From: an uncultured Alphaproteobacteria bacterium
GTDB lineage: Bacteria > Pseudomonadota > Alphaproteobacteria > UBA7985
Assembly (NCBI GenBank): GCA_905479265.1
Contig: CAJQLX010000014.1
Span: 73,082-137,081, forward strand
Direction of reading: 5' to 3'
DNA length: 64,000 nt
Positions within the stretch are counted from its first letter, which is position 1; each line of letters begins with the position of its first letter. Shown here one piece after another: positions 61,730-64,000 of the stretch. A program made the position numbers and the translations under genes. A model generated the notes under the pieces. It saw nothing but the letters and a program-made list of their open reading frames with translations. It made no database searches and had not been told where the DNA came from.

Positions 61730-63148
61730 CTAGTCATTGCCACCCCAAGCGGTCGGAAATCTCATCTTCGACTTTAGCTTGGCATCGTGCTTATAGACGT
61801 CTTCTTCCCAGTGCAGCTTGTTCGCGCCATCGATCCAAACGGTTAGGTATGAAATTGACACCGGCACAGCAGTGGCCAGCCGCACCGTTTTGGGTGAGCT
61901 GAGATCCATATTCTTTTTGACCTGCTCCAAACTCATCGGCGTCTTTTCCGCTTCCATGATCCACTTCGCCAACCAAGCCGCGTCTTCAACCCTTACACAG
62001 CCAGAAGAGAACAGGCGCACAGCCTTTTGGAACAGTTTTGGAGCGTTGGTGTCGTGGAGATAAATGGCCTGACTGTTGGTCAGCGAGAACCGGACACCGC
62101 CCAGCGCATTGGTTGCGCCCGACGGTTGCCGCACCGTGATGTTGTCGAGATCAACAGTGGTCCAATCGAGGGCAGCCGACTTTGTCTGCTGGCCCTCAAC
62201 ATAAACCTGCCAGCCCTTCCGGTCGAAGTACGCGGGGTCTGCTTGCGCGCGGTCCAAGTAGTCTTCTTCGACGATTGAGCGTGGCGCGGTCCAGTCTGGA
62301 CTGAACTTCAAGGATACAATCTCGTCCTGCAGCACGGGCGTCTTGCGGCTTTTGCGACCGACAACCACAACCATGTCGCGCACTTTGCGTCCGCGTTCGA
62401 AGATCTCCATGGTCTGGCTGGCGATGTTCACGCGAATATCGCGCAAGGCTCCCGCCGTTTCATGGTCCCAGCGCAAGCGCTCCATATTGATCGCGACTTG
62501 CTTTTTCTGCGTATCGGACAGCGGGCCTTTGCGACCGTTCAACACGCTTTTCAGCGCGGAATAGGACCGCCCCTTTGGCGCTAAACTGGCGAGATAAACG
62601 TTGAAATCAGAGCGCTCGACGCCTTCGCGGAGCAACTTTGCACCCATATTCTTACGGCGCGGGTTTTGTGCGCCTTGATGGACGTCGGACATGTAGGCCA
62701 TCAGCCCCGCCGTGAGCAAAACGTCCGTCGTTTGCGGCTCAAACGGAACAAGCGTGCGGCTTTGCAACATGTTGTTGGGCAAGTACGCCTCCGGCGCTAA
62801 ACCCTCGCTAGCCGCGTTCTTCAGCGCGTTAAACGCCTGCGCCCCCGCCCACGTCCAGCGTCCGTTCCGATAAAACGTGGAGAAGTTGCCTTGGTCCTTA
62901 TAGAACTTGCGGACATCACGCAGGCGTGCGCCGGATGGCAAATCAACGTCAGAGATGAATGATGCACTGATCTCAACGCCCGCGCCGGAAAACTCGCTGC
63001 CTGTTTGCGCAACACCGCCGCCGTAAGCCGCAGGGTTATAAGAGTTGTCAGACGAACATGCCGTCAAAGCCAAGCAGGTCATTGCCGCAGCAACCAAGAT
63101 GGTACGACGCACAGCAATGGTGGAGCGCATGTTCATGGAGTCCCTCAA
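61730..63148 (-). CDS. L,D-transpeptidase lipoprotein (YcbB/YkuD family)
   Basis: Lipobox LALTAC; catalytic IYLHDTNAPKLFQKAVRLFSSGCVRVEDA. Confidence 0.92.
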   Translation of the reverse strand: MRDSMNMRSTIAVRRTILVAAAMTCLALTACSSDNSYNPAAYGGGVAQTGSEFSGAGVEISASFISDVDLPSGARLRDVRKFYKDQGNFSTFYRNGRWTWAGAQAFNALKNAASEGLAPEAYLPNNMLQSRTLVPFEPQTTDVLLTAGLMAYMSDVHQGAQNPRRKNMGAKLLREGVERSDFNVYLASLAPKGRSYSALKSVLNGRKGPLSDTQKKQVAINMERLRWDHETAGALRDIRVNIASQTMEIFERGRKVRDMVVVVGRKSRKTPVLQDEIVSLKFSPDWTAPRSIVEEDYLDRAQADPAYFDRKGWQVYVEGQQTKSAALDWTTVDLDNITVRQPSGATNALGGVRFSLTNSQAIYLHDTNAPKLFQKAVRLFSSGCVRVEDAAWLAKWIMEAEKTPMSLEQVKKNMDLSSPKTVRLATAVPVSISYLTVWIDGANKLHWEEDVYKHDAKLKSKMRFPTAWGGND

Positions 63149-63274
63149 ATTCTTATATTTTTGAGCACCTTAGGCGCTCTCTTTTTTTTCCGTGATACCT
63201 TAGAACCAAAACTGAGACAAAAGTCACGCAAGACCTGAAACAACCGTGCGCCTTTTTAGAGATTATGCGACAAA

Positions 63275-63964
63275 TTAGCGACCATGGAACAGGTCTGGTG
63301 TTAACTCCAAGTCTGGGACCGCCCAGTGGATGGTGCAGCGGCTTTCGTACAGCTCAGAGCCACCGATTTCGATCTGCCCCCCCGACCCCGTCTTCTTGTA
63401 GGTCTTCGTCGAAGGCCGACCGCACACCGTGCAGACGCCCCGCAGTTTGTGAACTTCGTCAGCCTTTGCCGCCATGTGCGCGATGATCGGGAATGGCTTT
63501 CCTTGCCAATCCATATCCAAGCCCGAGCACACAACATCAACGCCCGCCGCCAACAATTCCTCGATGATTTGCAGAATGTCGCTGGTGAAGTTGGGGGCTT
63601 CGAAGAATTGTACCTCGTCGAAAAACACGACGGCCACGCCAGCATCGATGATCTCAGCCGTGCGCGCATCCCAATCGTGCACGGCTTCGGCGTCTGCGGC
63701 CAAGCCTTCGTGACTCACGATTTGTAGCCGCGCATAGCGCTGGTCAAACGCTGGCTTATAAACGCGAATGTCCTGCCCTCGACCATTTTTCGCCCACAGA
63801 ATGCGCTTGAGGGTTTCCGTGGTCTTTCCGGCAAACATGGGGCCACACACAACGGACAAATGGCCATAGGGCGGTTTTGGTTGTTGCTGCTTACCTTGGT
63901 CCACACCGGAAACGGTCTCACGCACTTCAGCCATTGTTTCTCTATCTTTCGTGGGTGTCGACAT
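63275..63964 (-). CDS. tdk: Thymidine kinase
   Basis: GPMFAGKTTETLKRI, VVFFDEVQFF, zinc-binding CTVCG and C-terminal Cys; start may be internal. Confidence 0.95.
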   Translation of the reverse strand: MSTPTKDRETMAEVRETVSGVDQGKQQQPKPPYGHLSVVCGPMFAGKTTETLKRILWAKNGRGQDIRVYKPAFDQRYARLQIVSHEGLAADAEAVHDWDARTAEIIDAGVAVVFFDEVQFFEAPNFTSDILQIIEELLAAGVDVVCSGLDMDWQGKPFPIIAHMAAKADEVHKLRGVCTVCGRPSTKTYKKTGSGGQIEIGGSELYESRCTIHWAVPDLELTPDLFHGR

Positions 63965-64000
63965 TGGTTCTTTAGCCTTTCAACACGGCTAAAGCTTGTT

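Noticed and set aside
63163-63190. Terminator-like hairpin GAGCACC-tta-GGCGCTC followed by T-run on the plus strand
   Set aside because: Flanking genes are both on the minus strand, so there is no plus-strand transcript to terminate; one stem mismatch.
63970-63994. Inverted repeat CTTTAGCC-N9-GGCTAAAG upstream of tdk
   Set aside because: At the window edge; could be the terminator of a gene outside the window but downstream T-tract cannot be evaluated.
1-64000. Defence island, prophage, transposon, CRISPR or integron
   Set aside because: No integrase, transposase, phage, Cas or toxin-antitoxin module signatures seen; ratA is the Coq10-like core gene, not evidence of a TA system.

Overview
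This 64-kb window looks like core chromosome of an alphaproteobacterium. I see no phage, transposon, CRISPR array, rRNA or tRNA. Left to right it contains: a partial cinA/pncC 3' end and ratA; a pyruvate dehydrogenase/lipoate operon (pdhA-pdhB-pdhC-lpd-lipA, minus strand) with ftsB; dusB-ntrB-ntrC-ntrY-[I78 inhibitor-like ORF]-ntrX-trkA; dat, hfq and hflX; an AlkC-like gene; trpG-trpD-trpC-moaC-moeA-lexA; gltX, comEC and gltA; class II DAHP synthase; a fatty-acid beta-oxidation cluster; a phoR-pstC-pstA-pstB-phoB phosphate cluster; envelope genes (repeat lipoprotein, OmpA proteins, L,D-transpeptidase); ABC-F, prfC, selO and tdk. The best non-routine signals are: three CGTAACA heptamers with exact 11-bp spacing upstream of pstC (Pho-box-like); two oppositely oriented GTTC-N7-GTTC SOS boxes upstream of lexA; an I78-type inhibitor gene inside ntrYX; a lipoprotein with about eight 23-aa repeats in two Cys-terminated blocks; an unusually long PstC beside a PhoR with no N-terminal membrane anchor, in a cluster lacking pstS and phoU; and an NtrX without GAFTGA and with a DD Walker B. 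I found no clear candidate for a wholly new multi-gene system. All calls are by eye from sequence and the supplied ORFs; no searches were run.
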